Shown here: positions 43,432-51,437 of the stretch, in pieces | Layout: each line of letters starts with the position of its first letter | Position numbering within the stretch: the first letter of the stretch is position 1 | Origin: an uncultured Eudoraea sp. | GTDB lineage: Bacteria > Bacteroidota > Bacteroidia > Flavobacteriales > Flavobacteriaceae | Direction: 5' to 3' | NCBI RefSeq assembly: GCF_947490415.1 | Contig: NZ_CANLGX010000004.1 | Span: forward strand, 434,001 to 498,000 | DNA: 64,000 nucleotides | The notes under the pieces: generated by a model | Told to the model about the DNA's origin: nothing | Seen by the model: the letters and a program-made list of their open reading frames with translations, nothing else | The model's database searches: none | Made by a program: the position numbers and the translations under genes

Positions 43432-44271
43432 TCATTCGTGCAATACCAAAAATGGGATATCCGTATGGTAACTAATTTCTTCTACGGCAGGCCTAAAGAG
43501 AATTCGCTGAAAAAAGTTAAGATTTTTAGCCACCATGGCCACAAGATCTATATCTCTGCTTTCAACAAAACACTGAACGGAAGTTTCCAATTTGGAACCG
43601 GTTAAGGAATGGAAACTATGGTCAATTCCTCTCAGGTAATCATGTAAAAAATCTTTATTACGCAATTGTTCTTCACTCAACATTTCACCTTTTTTAGAAA
43701 TATGAACAACTCTTAATACAGAGTTATTCATTGTTGCCATCTCAATTAGAGTGTCCAGGACTTTAATATCATAGGCAATGTGAAAATCTGTCGGGAAGGC
43801 TATTTCCTTTGGTCTTTTATAGAGGCTATTTTCAGGTACTGCCAGTAAGGGACATTTTACTTTAGTAATCACATCGCCTGTATTGCTGCCCATTGCAGCC
43901 TTTTTAAGTCCTGATGAACCTTTAGTACCCATGATAATAAGGTCAATCTTTTTGTCTTCAACTTCCCTTTTAATACCATCCACAAAAAAGTCATACTTTG
44001 CTATCGGAACAAAGGAATGTAAATCATTTTTGTGATGCTCTCCAATATACTTTAAAAGTTTTTTAAGGTCTTTTTTGCTCTCAGTTAAGACTGTTTCCTT
44101 AAGAAGTACAGAGGTTCCCTTAACTGAAGTCCCGGCACCTGAATATGGTGGTATCGGGTTGATGTGCATAATGTGAAAAATACACTTGGTTTTTTTAAAT
44201 AATTCAAGCCCGTAATTAATTGCATTACGTGAATTTTTGGAAAAATCTGTCGGGATTAAAATACGTTGCAT
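43432..44271 (-). CDS. Tandem-domain universal stress protein
   Basis: Two Usp domains; the first starts ILIPTDFSKNSRNAI and has loop GTKGSSGLKKAAMGSNTGD, a full ATP-type signature. The second begins KEIAFPTDFHI and ends TDIPFLVLH. It is a single gene with its own Crp/Fnr-like promoter (TGATTCTAATCA and a perfect -7 box TAATTTTG). The response regulator gene lies just upstream on the same strand (ending at 44365) but a separate promoter is in the gap. The thioredoxin gene converges on it. Confidence 0.88.
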   Translation of the reverse strand: MQRILIPTDFSKNSRNAINYGLELFKKTKCIFHIMHINPIPPYSGAGTSVKGTSVLLKETVLTESKKDLKKLLKYIGEHHKNDLHSFVPIAKYDFFVDGIKREVEDKKIDLIIMGTKGSSGLKKAAMGSNTGDVITKVKCPLLAVPENSLYKRPKEIAFPTDFHIAYDIKVLDTLIEMATMNNSVLRVVHISKKGEMLSEEQLRNKDFLHDYLRGIDHSFHSLTGSKLETSVQCFVESRDIDLVAMVAKNLNFFQRILFRPAVEEISYHTDIPFLVLHE

Positions 44272-44294
44272 CTTAGTCTGATTTGTTATATAAA

Positions 44295-44337
44295 CAAAAT
44301 TACAATCACCAAAAGAACCCTAAAATGATTAGAATCA
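44295..44337 (-). promoter_or_regulatory. Crp/Fnr-like composite promoter (site F)
   Basis: TGATTCTAATCA (minus strand, 44326-44337) then 23 bases and TAATTTTG (44295-44302), a perfect -7 box. It ends 54 bases before the start codon of the usp gene at 44271. This is one of the two best examples, with site I. Confidence 0.75.
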
Positions 44338-44364
44338 TGTTCGCCACCTTTTGGAATTAAAAAT

Positions 44365-45423
44365 TTAATAAGGTATCCTTTGTAACCGATCCATATCTAA
44401 AATTTTAATATCTCTATCCTTAATCTCAATTATACCCTCTTTCTTGAAGGTAGATAAGGTTCTTATCAGGGTTTCTGTAGCCATTCCGGCAACGCTTGCA
44501 AGGTCACTCCTTAAAACATGAATATTTCCGGCTTCATCTTCCTGCAACTTTTCGGCAAATTTAAGTAAGGTAGACGCAGTTTTTTTTCGCACGGAACCGT
44601 ATGCCATTTCTAACAACTGCTCTTTGATCTGTACAAGGTTTTCGGATAAAAGTTGTAATAACTCCATTACCAATTCCCCATTTTGCTCCAAAATCACTTT
44701 TAATTGATCTTTGTGTAAACCAATTAGGACAGAATCCTCCATGGCAGTTGCGTATTCCTGGTACGGTATATTCTTGGTGAAACTGGTGAATCCAAAAAAA
44801 TCATCTGCTTTGTAAATTCCTGTGATCAACTCCTTCCCCTGTTCATCCAGTTTATGAGTTTTGACGTTCCCCTTTATCACCAAATATACTAAATTTGAGT
44901 TGTCGCCTTCCCTGTAAATTGAATCCCCCAAATGAAACCTGAACTCCTCACCATTGTCATCAATAAAATTCTTCAGCTGATGAATACTCTTAACCCGGGC
45001 TTCACTTGACAAATCATCGTATAACTTTTCTTGTTGCGCTTCTTTTAGAATGTTGATCTTGGCTATTCTGCTTTCAATAGCACCAATAAGTTCTGCTTCT
45101 TCAAATGGTTTAGTCAGGTAGTCATCCGCACCCATATCCATACCATGTCTAACATCCTTTCGTTCTGTTTTAGCAGAAAGAAATATAAAGGGAATTGCCT
45201 TGGTCTTATTGTACTTAGACAAAGCATCTAAAACGCCATATCCATCTAACTTTGGCATCATTATATCGCAAATGATAATGTCTGGGTGACTAGTTTTGGC
45301 AACCAATACTCCCTTTTCGCCGTCAGGAGCGGTAAGCACTTTGTAATTTGCTAATTCCAATAATTCGGCTGTATTCTCCCTTAAAGCAGTATCATCCTCA
45401 ATTAATAAAACCTTTTTGATCAT
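44365..45423 (-). CDS. Response regulator with Crp/Fnr output (REC-cNMP-HTH)
   Basis: A receiver domain (1-120) with phospho-acceptor Asp53 (IIICDIMMP) and Lys105 is fused to a cyclic-nucleotide-type beta barrel (about 150-255) and a Crp-type winged helix (about 270-345). The recognition helix reads TETLIRTLSTFKKEGII and keeps the Glu and Arg that contact DNA in FNR (ETxxxR-like). The barrel lacks the cAMP-binding Arg-Ser of CRP, and FNR-type N-terminal cysteines are absent, so phosphorylation is the likely input. It is 52 bases downstream of the LOV kinase gene. It is the best candidate to bind the TGAY-N4-RTCA sites across the island. Confidence 0.9.
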   Translation of the reverse strand: MIKKVLLIEDDTALRENTAELLELANYKVLTAPDGEKGVLVAKTSHPDIIICDIMMPKLDGYGVLDALSKYNKTKAIPFIFLSAKTERKDVRHGMDMGADDYLTKPFEEAELIGAIESRIAKINILKEAQQEKLYDDLSSEARVKSIHQLKNFIDDNGEEFRFHLGDSIYREGDNSNLVYLVIKGNVKTHKLDEQGKELITGIYKADDFFGFTSFTKNIPYQEYATAMEDSVLIGLHKDQLKVILEQNGELVMELLQLLSENLVQIKEQLLEMAYGSVRKKTASTLLKFAEKLQEDEAGNIHVLRSDLASVAGMATETLIRTLSTFKKEGIIEIKDRDIKILDMDRLQRIPY

Positions 45424-45475
45424 AATAGTTTTTATTACGGTTTATAAAGAACCCTTTGGTTTAAAACAAAATTAG

Positions 45476-47371
45476 CTAGTCTTCTTTGCGATTGTAATAA
45501 ATAGGCAGCACTACCGAGAATGTACTCCCCTTGTTTTCCAAACTTTTAAAGCTAATTTTCCCTCCCAGGTTCTCAACATGCGATTTTACAATATTTAGTC
45601 CTATGCCGGTACCTTGAGTCAACAGTACGTTGTCTGCCCTATAGTAAAGGTTAAATATATGCTTTTGGTCCTCTTTTGGAATACCTATACCCTTGTCAAT
45701 GACATGGAAGCAAATATCATCTCGATTAATATCAATCTGCAAATCTATTTCAGATTCTTCAGGAGAATACTTAATGGCGTTATGCAACAAATTGGTTAAC
45801 ACCAATGAAATAATTTTCTCATCCTGGTGTATTGTAAGATCCTCTATATTAATAGGGTAATTAATTTTTTGACCTGTTTTTAATAACATATTCGCATTGT
45901 AAATCACTTCATTAACAACTTTACTAAGCGAAAAATCATTAAGTCTATAAACTTCTTTCCCTTTCTCCATTCGCTCAATAGATAAAAAATCATTCAATAT
46001 TCCGGTAAGATGATGTACACCGGTTTTTATTGAATTTAAATGTTTATCCCTCATATCCTGATCTTCGGTAGTTTTATATTTACCAACCAGGGTAGCCGAA
46101 GTAAGAATAGTGCTTAAAGGAGTTTTAAACTCGTGAGAAACCATCGAAAGGAATTTGGTCTTTAGTTTGTTCAGTTCTTGTTCTTTGACCAAAGCTGCCT
46201 TGAGTTCCTTGGTTCTTAATGCAACTGTTTTTTCGAGTTTTTGAGTATAATTTTTTCGTTCAGAAATATCCAGGACAATGGCTACTATCAATATCTTATT
46301 ACCAAGAATGGAGGATTGCAAATGAATTTCAGCAGGATATGTTGTTCCATCCTTGCGCCTAAACTGTGTTTCAAATGTAATTTTCTTTTTACTACTCAAC
46401 TGTAAGGGATCTAGAATTTCCCTGAACCGATCTTCAGTAATACCCACAATAAGATCCGTTATTGTTAATCTTTTAATTTCTCTAATGGTATATCCGGTAT
46501 TCTTCTGCGCACCATAATTTACGTGTGTAAACCTTAGTGTTACGACATCAAAAACATAAATTTCATTAAGTGATTCATCAAAAATATTTAAGAAATGTCT
46601 TATCTCTTCTTCGGCTTTTACACGGTTGGTTACATCATTTTGAATTCCTACAAAATGTGTGATCTTACCTTCCTGATTTAGGATTGGATTAATAGAGACT
46701 TCATTCCAGAATAAGGTGCCGTCTTTTTTATAATTCCTCACCTGCACCTGGCACCTTTTACCCGCTTCTATGGCCTTGTGCATTATTTTAACGCCTCTTT
46801 GGTCATTATCATCTTTCTGGAGGAACCTGCAATTTCTATTCAGGACTTCAGATTCTGAATACCCCGTAAGTTTCCTAAATGCCTTGTTCACATATATTAT
46901 AGGATGATCCTCTTTTAATGCATCTGAAATAACAATACCGTTTTGGGTAGCCTCTAAAGCCTCACTTTTTATATTTAAGTTTTCTTCAACCTCCTTTCTT
47001 TCCGACAAATCATAGACCAGTGCCAGAACATAGGTTCTTTCATAAATTGTAAAGGGATTAAACTTTACGGTCAAAGGAAATTCCTCGCCAGATTTTTTAC
47101 GTCCCTGCACACAACGCCCACCAGCCATTGAATCTTTCTTTGTGCGCTTGTAGTATTTTTTTAGATGCTCTTTATGGACATTTTTATACTTATCAGGAAT
47201 TATTTCAGAAAGTGGCTTCCCTAAAAGTTCATCATGGGAAAAATCAAAGAGACGTGCTGCTTTTTTGTTTATAGAGACAATTAGCTGCTCCTGATTTACC
47301 ACTAATATTCCCTCCGATACAGCTTCGGAAAGTAGATGGAATATATTAATATTTTTATCAAAAACATGCAT
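45476..47371 (-). CDS. PAS-LOV-PAS sensor histidine kinase (predicted blue-light sensor)
   Basis: Order: PAS (about 10-125), LOV domain (about 138-250), a third PAS (about 258-375), a coiled segment, HisKA with His413 (FLSMVSHEFKTPLS) and HATPase (NAIKYSPEES, DKGIGIP, GTGIGLNIVKSHVE). The LOV signature is NRNCRFLQ with the adduct Cys181. Other flavin contacts are present: Gln185, Asn223 and Asn228 (FWNEVSINP) and Gln244 (VGIQND). The match to YtvA-type LOV is close. No membrane segments are seen, so it is cytoplasmic. Cognate to the REC-Crp/Fnr gene next to it. It lies 48 bases after the usp gene at 47420 and may be in its operon. Confidence 0.92.
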   Translation of the reverse strand: MHVFDKNINIFHLLSEAVSEGILVVNQEQLIVSINKKAARLFDFSHDELLGKPLSEIIPDKYKNVHKEHLKKYYKRTKKDSMAGGRCVQGRKKSGEEFPLTVKFNPFTIYERTYVLALVYDLSERKEVEENLNIKSEALEATQNGIVISDALKEDHPIIYVNKAFRKLTGYSESEVLNRNCRFLQKDDNDQRGVKIMHKAIEAGKRCQVQVRNYKKDGTLFWNEVSINPILNQEGKITHFVGIQNDVTNRVKAEEEIRHFLNIFDESLNEIYVFDVVTLRFTHVNYGAQKNTGYTIREIKRLTITDLIVGITEDRFREILDPLQLSSKKKITFETQFRRKDGTTYPAEIHLQSSILGNKILIVAIVLDISERKNYTQKLEKTVALRTKELKAALVKEQELNKLKTKFLSMVSHEFKTPLSTILTSATLVGKYKTTEDQDMRDKHLNSIKTGVHHLTGILNDFLSIERMEKGKEVYRLNDFSLSKVVNEVIYNANMLLKTGQKINYPINIEDLTIHQDEKIISLVLTNLLHNAIKYSPEESEIDLQIDINRDDICFHVIDKGIGIPKEDQKHIFNLYYRADNVLLTQGTGIGLNIVKSHVENLGGKISFKSLENKGSTFSVVLPIYYNRKED

Positions 47372-47419
47372 CTATTAAGCTATGGAATTAATATTCCGAA
47401 AGTAAAATGTAAGCTTTAA

Positions 47420-48262
47420 CTAGACCTTAAAAGTAATCACCGGTAAATTTGCGTGATTCACCACATCTTCACCAATGCTGCCTTTAAAAAAATGCGCTAT
47501 TCCGCTTCTTCCATGGGTAGGAATAGCGATTAAATCTGCTTGTATATCATTCGCATGGTTAAATATGCCTCTTTCAATTGAATAATCGGAGACATAGATC
47601 ATTTCAGTATCTGAAGGAACCGGACCATTATGAGCTACTTTAAGGAAAAAGTCTGCTTTCTTTTTTATCTCCCCGGAACTCAAGAATTCTTCATTAGGTA
47701 AATTTACATATACCAGATGAAGCTTAAGGTCCCATTTGGCAAAAAGAGCCCTTGCAGTATGGTATGCTTTTATACTCTCTACCCGAAGATCACAAGCAAA
47801 AACAACTAACTTAGGAGCGAATAAAGGAGAAGGTTCTTTTATGACCAATACCGGAATATCAGAAGAGCGCACTACCTTTTCCGTATTTGAACCAACAAAA
47901 ATCTCACTAACCCCGCTTGCCCCATGTGAGCCCATAATTATCAAGTCAATGTTGTTTTCCTTGGCTACCTGATTAATCTCACTGAAGATCTTATAGTTTT
48001 GAACCATTTCGGTAATCTTAACACCTTTTAAAAATGGCTTATCTAAAAAAGTTTCGTACCGCTTCCTGGCCAATTTCATATAAAAATGAGCCTCTGCGGC
48101 TTCATCAGATTCACTTTTGGTTAAGTAGGCTTCAGACAGACCCATCATATGAAGTACAATAATCTCTGCACTAAAATCCTTTGCCAGTTTTGCCGCAACT
48201 TCAAGCGCATATCCTGCATGTTCCGAAAAATCTACCGGGACTAATATTTTTTTCATAGTCAT
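47420..48262 (-). CDS. Tandem-domain universal stress protein
   Basis: The first domain opens ILVPVDFSEHAGYALE and has an orthodox ATP loop, GSHGASGVSEIFVGSNTEK. The second domain has a second complete loop-like end, PTHGRSGIAHFFKGSIGED, so unlike the paralogs both halves look competent. It differs from the others at the C-terminus (ANLPVITFKV). It lies 18 bases after the hibernation factor gene and 48 bases before the LOV kinase, so the likely operon is hpf-usp-HK-RR. Confidence 0.9.
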   Translation of the reverse strand: MTMKKILVPVDFSEHAGYALEVAAKLAKDFSAEIIVLHMMGLSEAYLTKSESDEAAEAHFYMKLARKRYETFLDKPFLKGVKITEMVQNYKIFSEINQVAKENNIDLIIMGSHGASGVSEIFVGSNTEKVVRSSDIPVLVIKEPSPLFAPKLVVFACDLRVESIKAYHTARALFAKWDLKLHLVYVNLPNEEFLSSGEIKKKADFFLKVAHNGPVPSDTEMIYVSDYSIERGIFNHANDIQADLIAIPTHGRSGIAHFFKGSIGEDVVNHANLPVITFKV

Positions 48263-48280
48263 TTATTTAAAATATCCTAT

Positions 48281-48580
48281 TCAATACTTTTTAAAGATTT
48301 CTTTTCTCTTTTTGAGCTGGTTTTCCAATTCTTTTATTGTAGTGGCCGCGGCCTTTTCAAAATTATCCTGATTAGATTTAGCAAATAATCTCGGGCCGGG
48401 TGCACTTAATCGTATTTCGCATATTTTACCTGAACCAGAGGGGTCATTTTCTAATTTAAAAAAGACATCCGCTTTGATGATCCAATCATATTTATTTGCC
48501 AGTTTTTCTAATTTTGAAGTTACAATAGCACTCATAGAATCACTCGTTGGCATTTGAACATATTGAATATTTATTGTCAT
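48281..48580 (-). CDS. hpf: Ribosome hibernation promoting factor (short HPF/RaiA)
   Basis: A 99-residue HPF/S30Ae-family protein. It has a beta strand start MTINIQYVQMPTSD, the amphipathic SKLEKLANKYDWIIKADVFFKLE segment and the C-terminal helix of basic residues (QLKKRKEIFKKY). It lacks the long dimerisation tail, so it is the short form that parks ribosomes in the cytoplasm in starvation. ATG 48580 is chosen over an upstream frame start at 48619 because the shorter form is the family length. The Crp/Fnr-like site at 48636-48647 lies 55 bases upstream. First gene of the hpf-usp-HK-RR series. Confidence 0.88.
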   Translation of the reverse strand: MTINIQYVQMPTSDSMSAIVTSKLEKLANKYDWIIKADVFFKLENDPSGSGKICEIRLSAPGPRLFAKSNQDNFEKAAATTIKELENQLKKRKEIFKKY

Positions 48581-48604
48581 AATTATACTATTTAGAGTTT
48601 GTAA

Positions 48605-48647
48605 TAAAGATCGTACCATGCACCATGGTAAACTATGACATTTATCA
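48605..48647 (-). promoter_or_regulatory. Crp/Fnr-like composite promoter (site G)
   Basis: TGATAAATGTCA (minus strand, 48636-48647), 23 bases, then GATCTTTA (48605-48612), a -7 box without the first T. It faces hpf and, by operon, the kinase and regulator genes. Confidence 0.65.
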
Positions 48648-48740
48648 TTGTTGATAGTTGTCTAGCTATAATAATTACCAAATGCTATCCTCTAAATTAG
48701 AGATACTAATTAACCTGACCAAAAACAAAGCGGTAGTAGA

Positions 48741-49178
48741 TTATGACCTAAGTTTATTGCTCTCTTTAAGCAAGACAATAAGTGCTCCAAGTATAATTAC
48801 ATTTTTAATAATATACTGACCCAAAAGAGTAAGACTGAATGGAGCCTGCGAGAATACAAGATCAGGGAAAAAAAGAAATGGCAAGAACGTCAGGATAATA
48901 TGGACCAATGCCAGTTTTAGAGCAAATTTTTCAAAAAGGTGGCCTATTAGTAACAATCCTATCACCGTTTCCCAAATTGCAAGTAAGATAATTGATATTT
49001 CAGGAGCCAAAAATCCTAATGTCAACCGACTTATTGTGGCCTTTGCAAGTTCTTCAGCCGGACTTATACCTGCGAAGAATTTCAGCATACCAAACCACAG
49101 ATATACAATACCAATAGTTGCCGAAATTAAATTGATTTTTGTATTCCTACCTATCAAACGTACTACTAATTCCTTCAT
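48741..49178 (-). CDS. DoxX-like membrane protein
   Basis: Four hydrophobic helices are visible (about 17-34, 58-76, 84-102 and 118-140), with the YLWFGMLKFFAGISPAEELA segment typical of DoxX/DoxD-like proteins, which are often found with redox or quinone systems. The biochemical role is unclear. ATG 49178 is chosen rather than an upstream frame start at 49232. With it, the Crp/Fnr-like site at 49227-49238 falls 48 bases upstream, like its neighbours, and the extra residues of the longer frame would run through that promoter. It is a single-gene unit. Confidence 0.72.
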   Translation of the reverse strand: MKELVVRLIGRNTKINLISATIGIVYLWFGMLKFFAGISPAEELAKATISRLTLGFLAPEISIILLAIWETVIGLLLIGHLFEKFALKLALVHIILTFLPFLFFPDLVFSQAPFSLTLLGQYIIKNVIILGALIVLLKESNKLRS

Positions 49179-49195
49179 AATTTTTCTAAAAGAAG

Positions 49196-49238
49196 CTAAA
49201 CTATATACTGCAATTGAGATAAAAAGTGACATATGTCA
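49196..49238 (-). promoter_or_regulatory. Crp/Fnr-like composite promoter (site H)
   Basis: TGACATATGTCA (49227-49238) is a perfect palindrome, extended by AAAA/TTTT flanks to about 22 bases. On the minus strand, 23 bases later, TAGTTTAG (49196-49203) is the -7 box of the DoxX-like gene. Confidence 0.72.
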
Positions 49239-49389
49239 TTTTTCACTATTTATTTTTCATTTACTATACTCATTTTACCATATGCAGGGTTTTCTGCCAG
49301 GTAATTCATTAAATAGACCGGATGATTGCTTGTGCTAGGGTATTCGAAAAGTGTAAACTTAACAAACAGGAGAGGCTATTTTGATCATT

Positions 49390-49433
49390 ATTTTCAAGTC
49401 TTACCATCAGGATTTTCAATTCTTACCATCAGG
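49390..49433 (+). repeat. Tandem 22-bp direct repeat upstream of the LytTR regulator
   Basis: Two adjacent copies of the same 22 bases (core TCTTACCATCAGG) at 49390-49411 and 49412-49433 differ by one base. The spacing of two helical turns suits a tandemly binding regulator. The GTTnA core of LytTR sites seen at 14-15 kb is absent, so the binder is unknown. Confidence 0.7.
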
Positions 49434-49472
49434 GGTGTGTTTTTCTGACCAGGCGGGTAACAGTTGCTACAA

Positions 49473-49515
49473 TGATCAAAGTCATTTGTGTTAATTAACA
49501 ATGCACGTAGTTTTG
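49473..49515 (+). promoter_or_regulatory. Crp/Fnr-like composite promoter (site I)
   Basis: TGATCAAAGTCA at 49473-49484, 23 bases, then TAGTTTTG at 49508-49515, a perfect -7 box. The predicted leader before the LytTR gene is about 75 bases. Confidence 0.72.
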
Positions 49516-49594
49516 TTTTTTTAACAGATAAGCATCAGAGATCTTAGAACTATTTCGAGCACTGTTACAATCATCTTTGTTAATTGGTATTGTT

Positions 49595-50299
49595 ATGAGA
49601 AATTTACCCTTGAAGACATTAGTTGTAGAAAATTCAAAAGTGCACTGCAAAATCATAGCCGGGATGGTGAAAAATCATAATGATCTGAATTTGGTAGCTG
49701 CATGCAGTAATGCCATAGACGCCAATAGAATCATTAAAAACCATAACATAGATTTAATTCTTCTTGATATTGAAATGCCTTTTATTAATGGTTTCGATCT
49801 TCTCGAGGCTTTGGATCAGAAAATACAGGTGATAATAATATCCGGTAATTCAAATAATGCCCTAAAAGCATTTGATTATGGCGTCAGAGATTTTCTGTTA
49901 AAACCTTTAAATAGTGATCGTTTTGACAATGCAATACGAAAAGTGGTAACCAATAACAAGCGAAATGAAATTGAAGAAGACAAGGAATTTTTGATGGTGC
50001 GGAGTCATTTGAAAAATAAAAAGGTTAGTCTAAAAGAAATTAAATGGGTGGAGGCCTTTGGCGATTACGTAAAAATAATCACAGACAAAGAAAAAGTAAT
50101 TGCTCTGAGTACAATGAAATCAATCTCCGACAAGTTACCGAATGACAGATTTCTTAGGATTCATAGATCATATATTGTAAATTTAAACAAGATAGAAAAA
50201 TATGGCTGTACAAGTGTGGAGATAGATGATCATCAAATACCCATGAGTAAAAAGCAAAAACCCAAACTTGAATTTATTTTGGAAAATTTTGATAGTTAA
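49595..50299 (+). CDS. LytTR-type response regulator (second)
   Basis: The receiver domain has LKTLVVENSKVHCKI at its start and the phospho-acceptor Asp in LILLDIEMP (about residue 54 from the ATG). The acidic pair is altered: VENS where DD or ED is usual. The LytTR domain follows with IKWVEAFGDYVKI and FLRIHRSYIVNLNKIEKY. No kinase gene lies beside it. ATG 49595 is preferred to a TTG at 49577. The ABC exporter genes follow directly. I infer one operon under site I; the regulator may respond to another kinase. Confidence 0.85.
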   Translation: MRNLPLKTLVVENSKVHCKIIAGMVKNHNDLNLVAACSNAIDANRIIKNHNIDLILLDIEMPFINGFDLLEALDQKIQVIIISGNSNNALKAFDYGVRDFLLKPLNSDRFDNAIRKVVTNNKRNEIEEDKEFLMVRSHLKNKKVSLKEIKWVEAFGDYVKIITDKEKVIALSTMKSISDKLPNDRFLRIHRSYIVNLNKIEKYGCTSVEIDDHQIPMSKKQKPKLEFILENFDS

Positions 50300-50336
50300 C
50301 AAGATAAATCATACCCGACAAATCAAAATAAGTTTG

Positions 50337-51437
50337 ATGAGATGCGTTTCTTTTTCTTTTAGAATTTTATTTAGTGTAGCATTGATCTTTGCCTTTTTCG
50401 GCTGTAATGATGGTCCGGAAAAAATATTACCTTCCAAAGTAACCATTACAGAATCTGTTTATTCTTCCGTTACCATTCAACCTGATAGCCTTTATCAGGT
50501 ATACGCGGCGGTAGGCGGTATTTTGGATAAAATTTTTGTTGACGAGGGCGATTCAGTTACCAAAGGCACACCAATAGCTCAAATTATCAACAATACCCCT
50601 AAGCTAAATACCGAAAATGCCAAGTTAAATCTCGAATTAGCAAGAGAGAATTACAGCGGCAGCAATGCCATTATAAGGGCGTTAATTGATGAAATAAATG
50701 CAGCTGAACTTAAGTATAAAAATGATTCTATAAATTTTACAAGACAAAAAAATCTTTGGGAACAGAATATAGGATCAAAGGTGGAATACGAAAATCGAAA
50801 ACTGGCATATGAATTATCAGCTAATAGTTTGGCTTTGCTAAAAGGTAATTTTGAACGAACTAAGTCAGAGTTAAAAACTAAATTAAGGCAGGCCGAGAAC
50901 AATTACAAAACCTCTATGATTGCAACTGAAGATTTTACAGTTCAAAGTAAAATTAATGGAAAGCTTTATGCTCTTTACAAAAATCAGGGGGAAATTATTA
51001 GTACAATGGAACCTATAGCAGCTATTGGAAGTGCCGATGATTTTGTAATTGAAATGTTAGTTGATGAGGTTGATATTGTTAAGCTGAAAATTGGTCAAAC
51101 AGCTTTAATTACTCTTGATGCCTACGGGTCAAAAGTATATTCTGCAATCATTAACAAGATTTATCCCAGGAAAGATGAACGATCCCAGACTTTCAAAATT
51201 GAAGCTGTATTCGTAGATACTCCGGAAGTCTTATATCCCGGATTGTCAGGAGAAGGCAATATTATAGTTTCTCAAAAGGAAAATGCCCTGACCATCCCTA
51301 AGGATTATCTTATAGGTGAAAACCAAGTGAAAACTGAAATGGGAATTATAGAAATAGTTACAGGGATACAAGATATGGAACGTATTGAAGTTCGATCTGG
51401 TCTGGATGCTGAAACCTACGTATTAAAGCCGGAATAA
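50337..51437 (+). CDS. HlyD/MFP periplasmic adaptor lipoprotein of an ABC exporter
   Basis: A lipoprotein signal ends at about Cys23 (IFAFFGC). The biotinyl-lipoyl half VAAVGGILDKIFVDEGDSV, a coiled-coil hairpin (about 90-190) and the beta-barrel part follow, ending in TIPKDYLIGENQV, as in membrane fusion proteins of MacA/RND-type systems. It links the inner-membrane ABC unit to an outer-membrane channel, which is not encoded here. ATG 50337 gives the lipoprotein signal; a longer frame begins at 50268 inside the LytTR gene. It overlaps the permease start by 1 base. Confidence 0.85.
   Translation: MRCVSFSFRILFSVALIFAFFGCNDGPEKILPSKVTITESVYSSVTIQPDSLYQVYAAVGGILDKIFVDEGDSVTKGTPIAQIINNTPKLNTENAKLNLELARENYSGSNAIIRALIDEINAAELKYKNDSINFTRQKNLWEQNIGSKVEYENRKLAYELSANSLALLKGNFERTKSELKTKLRQAENNYKTSMIATEDFTVQSKINGKLYALYKNQGEIISTMEPIAAIGSADDFVIEMLVDEVDIVKLKIGQTALITLDAYGSKVYSAIINKIYPRKDERSQTFKIEAVFVDTPEVLYPGLSGEGNIIVSQKENALTIPKDYLIGENQVKTEMGIIEIVTGIQDMERIEVRSGLDAETYVLKPE

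Larger units (their letters stand above)
49239..49594. other. Long regulatory intergenic region between DoxX-like and LytTR genes
   Basis: No credible gene lies in this stretch. It holds a tandem 22-bp repeat (49390-49433), the Crp/Fnr-like site I with its -7 box (49473-49515) and a possible short degenerate copy of the area around site I just before the start codon. It is divergent between site H and site I. Confidence 0.55.

Noticed and set aside
49390-49433. The tandem 22-bp repeat as a standard LytTR site
   Set aside because: Spacing fits but the GTTnA core seen at 14-15 kb is not present on either strand, so the call was left as an unassigned repeat.
49466-49594. A second short copy of the DNA around site I just before the LytTR start (ACAATCATCTTTGTTAATT)
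   Set aside because: It matches only in two short blocks with a gap and has no intact TGAY-N4-RTCA site, so chance cannot be excluded.
50268-50336. Longer start for the HlyD-type adaptor at 50268
   Set aside because: It would overlap the LytTR gene, and the lipoprotein signal begins at ATG 50337.
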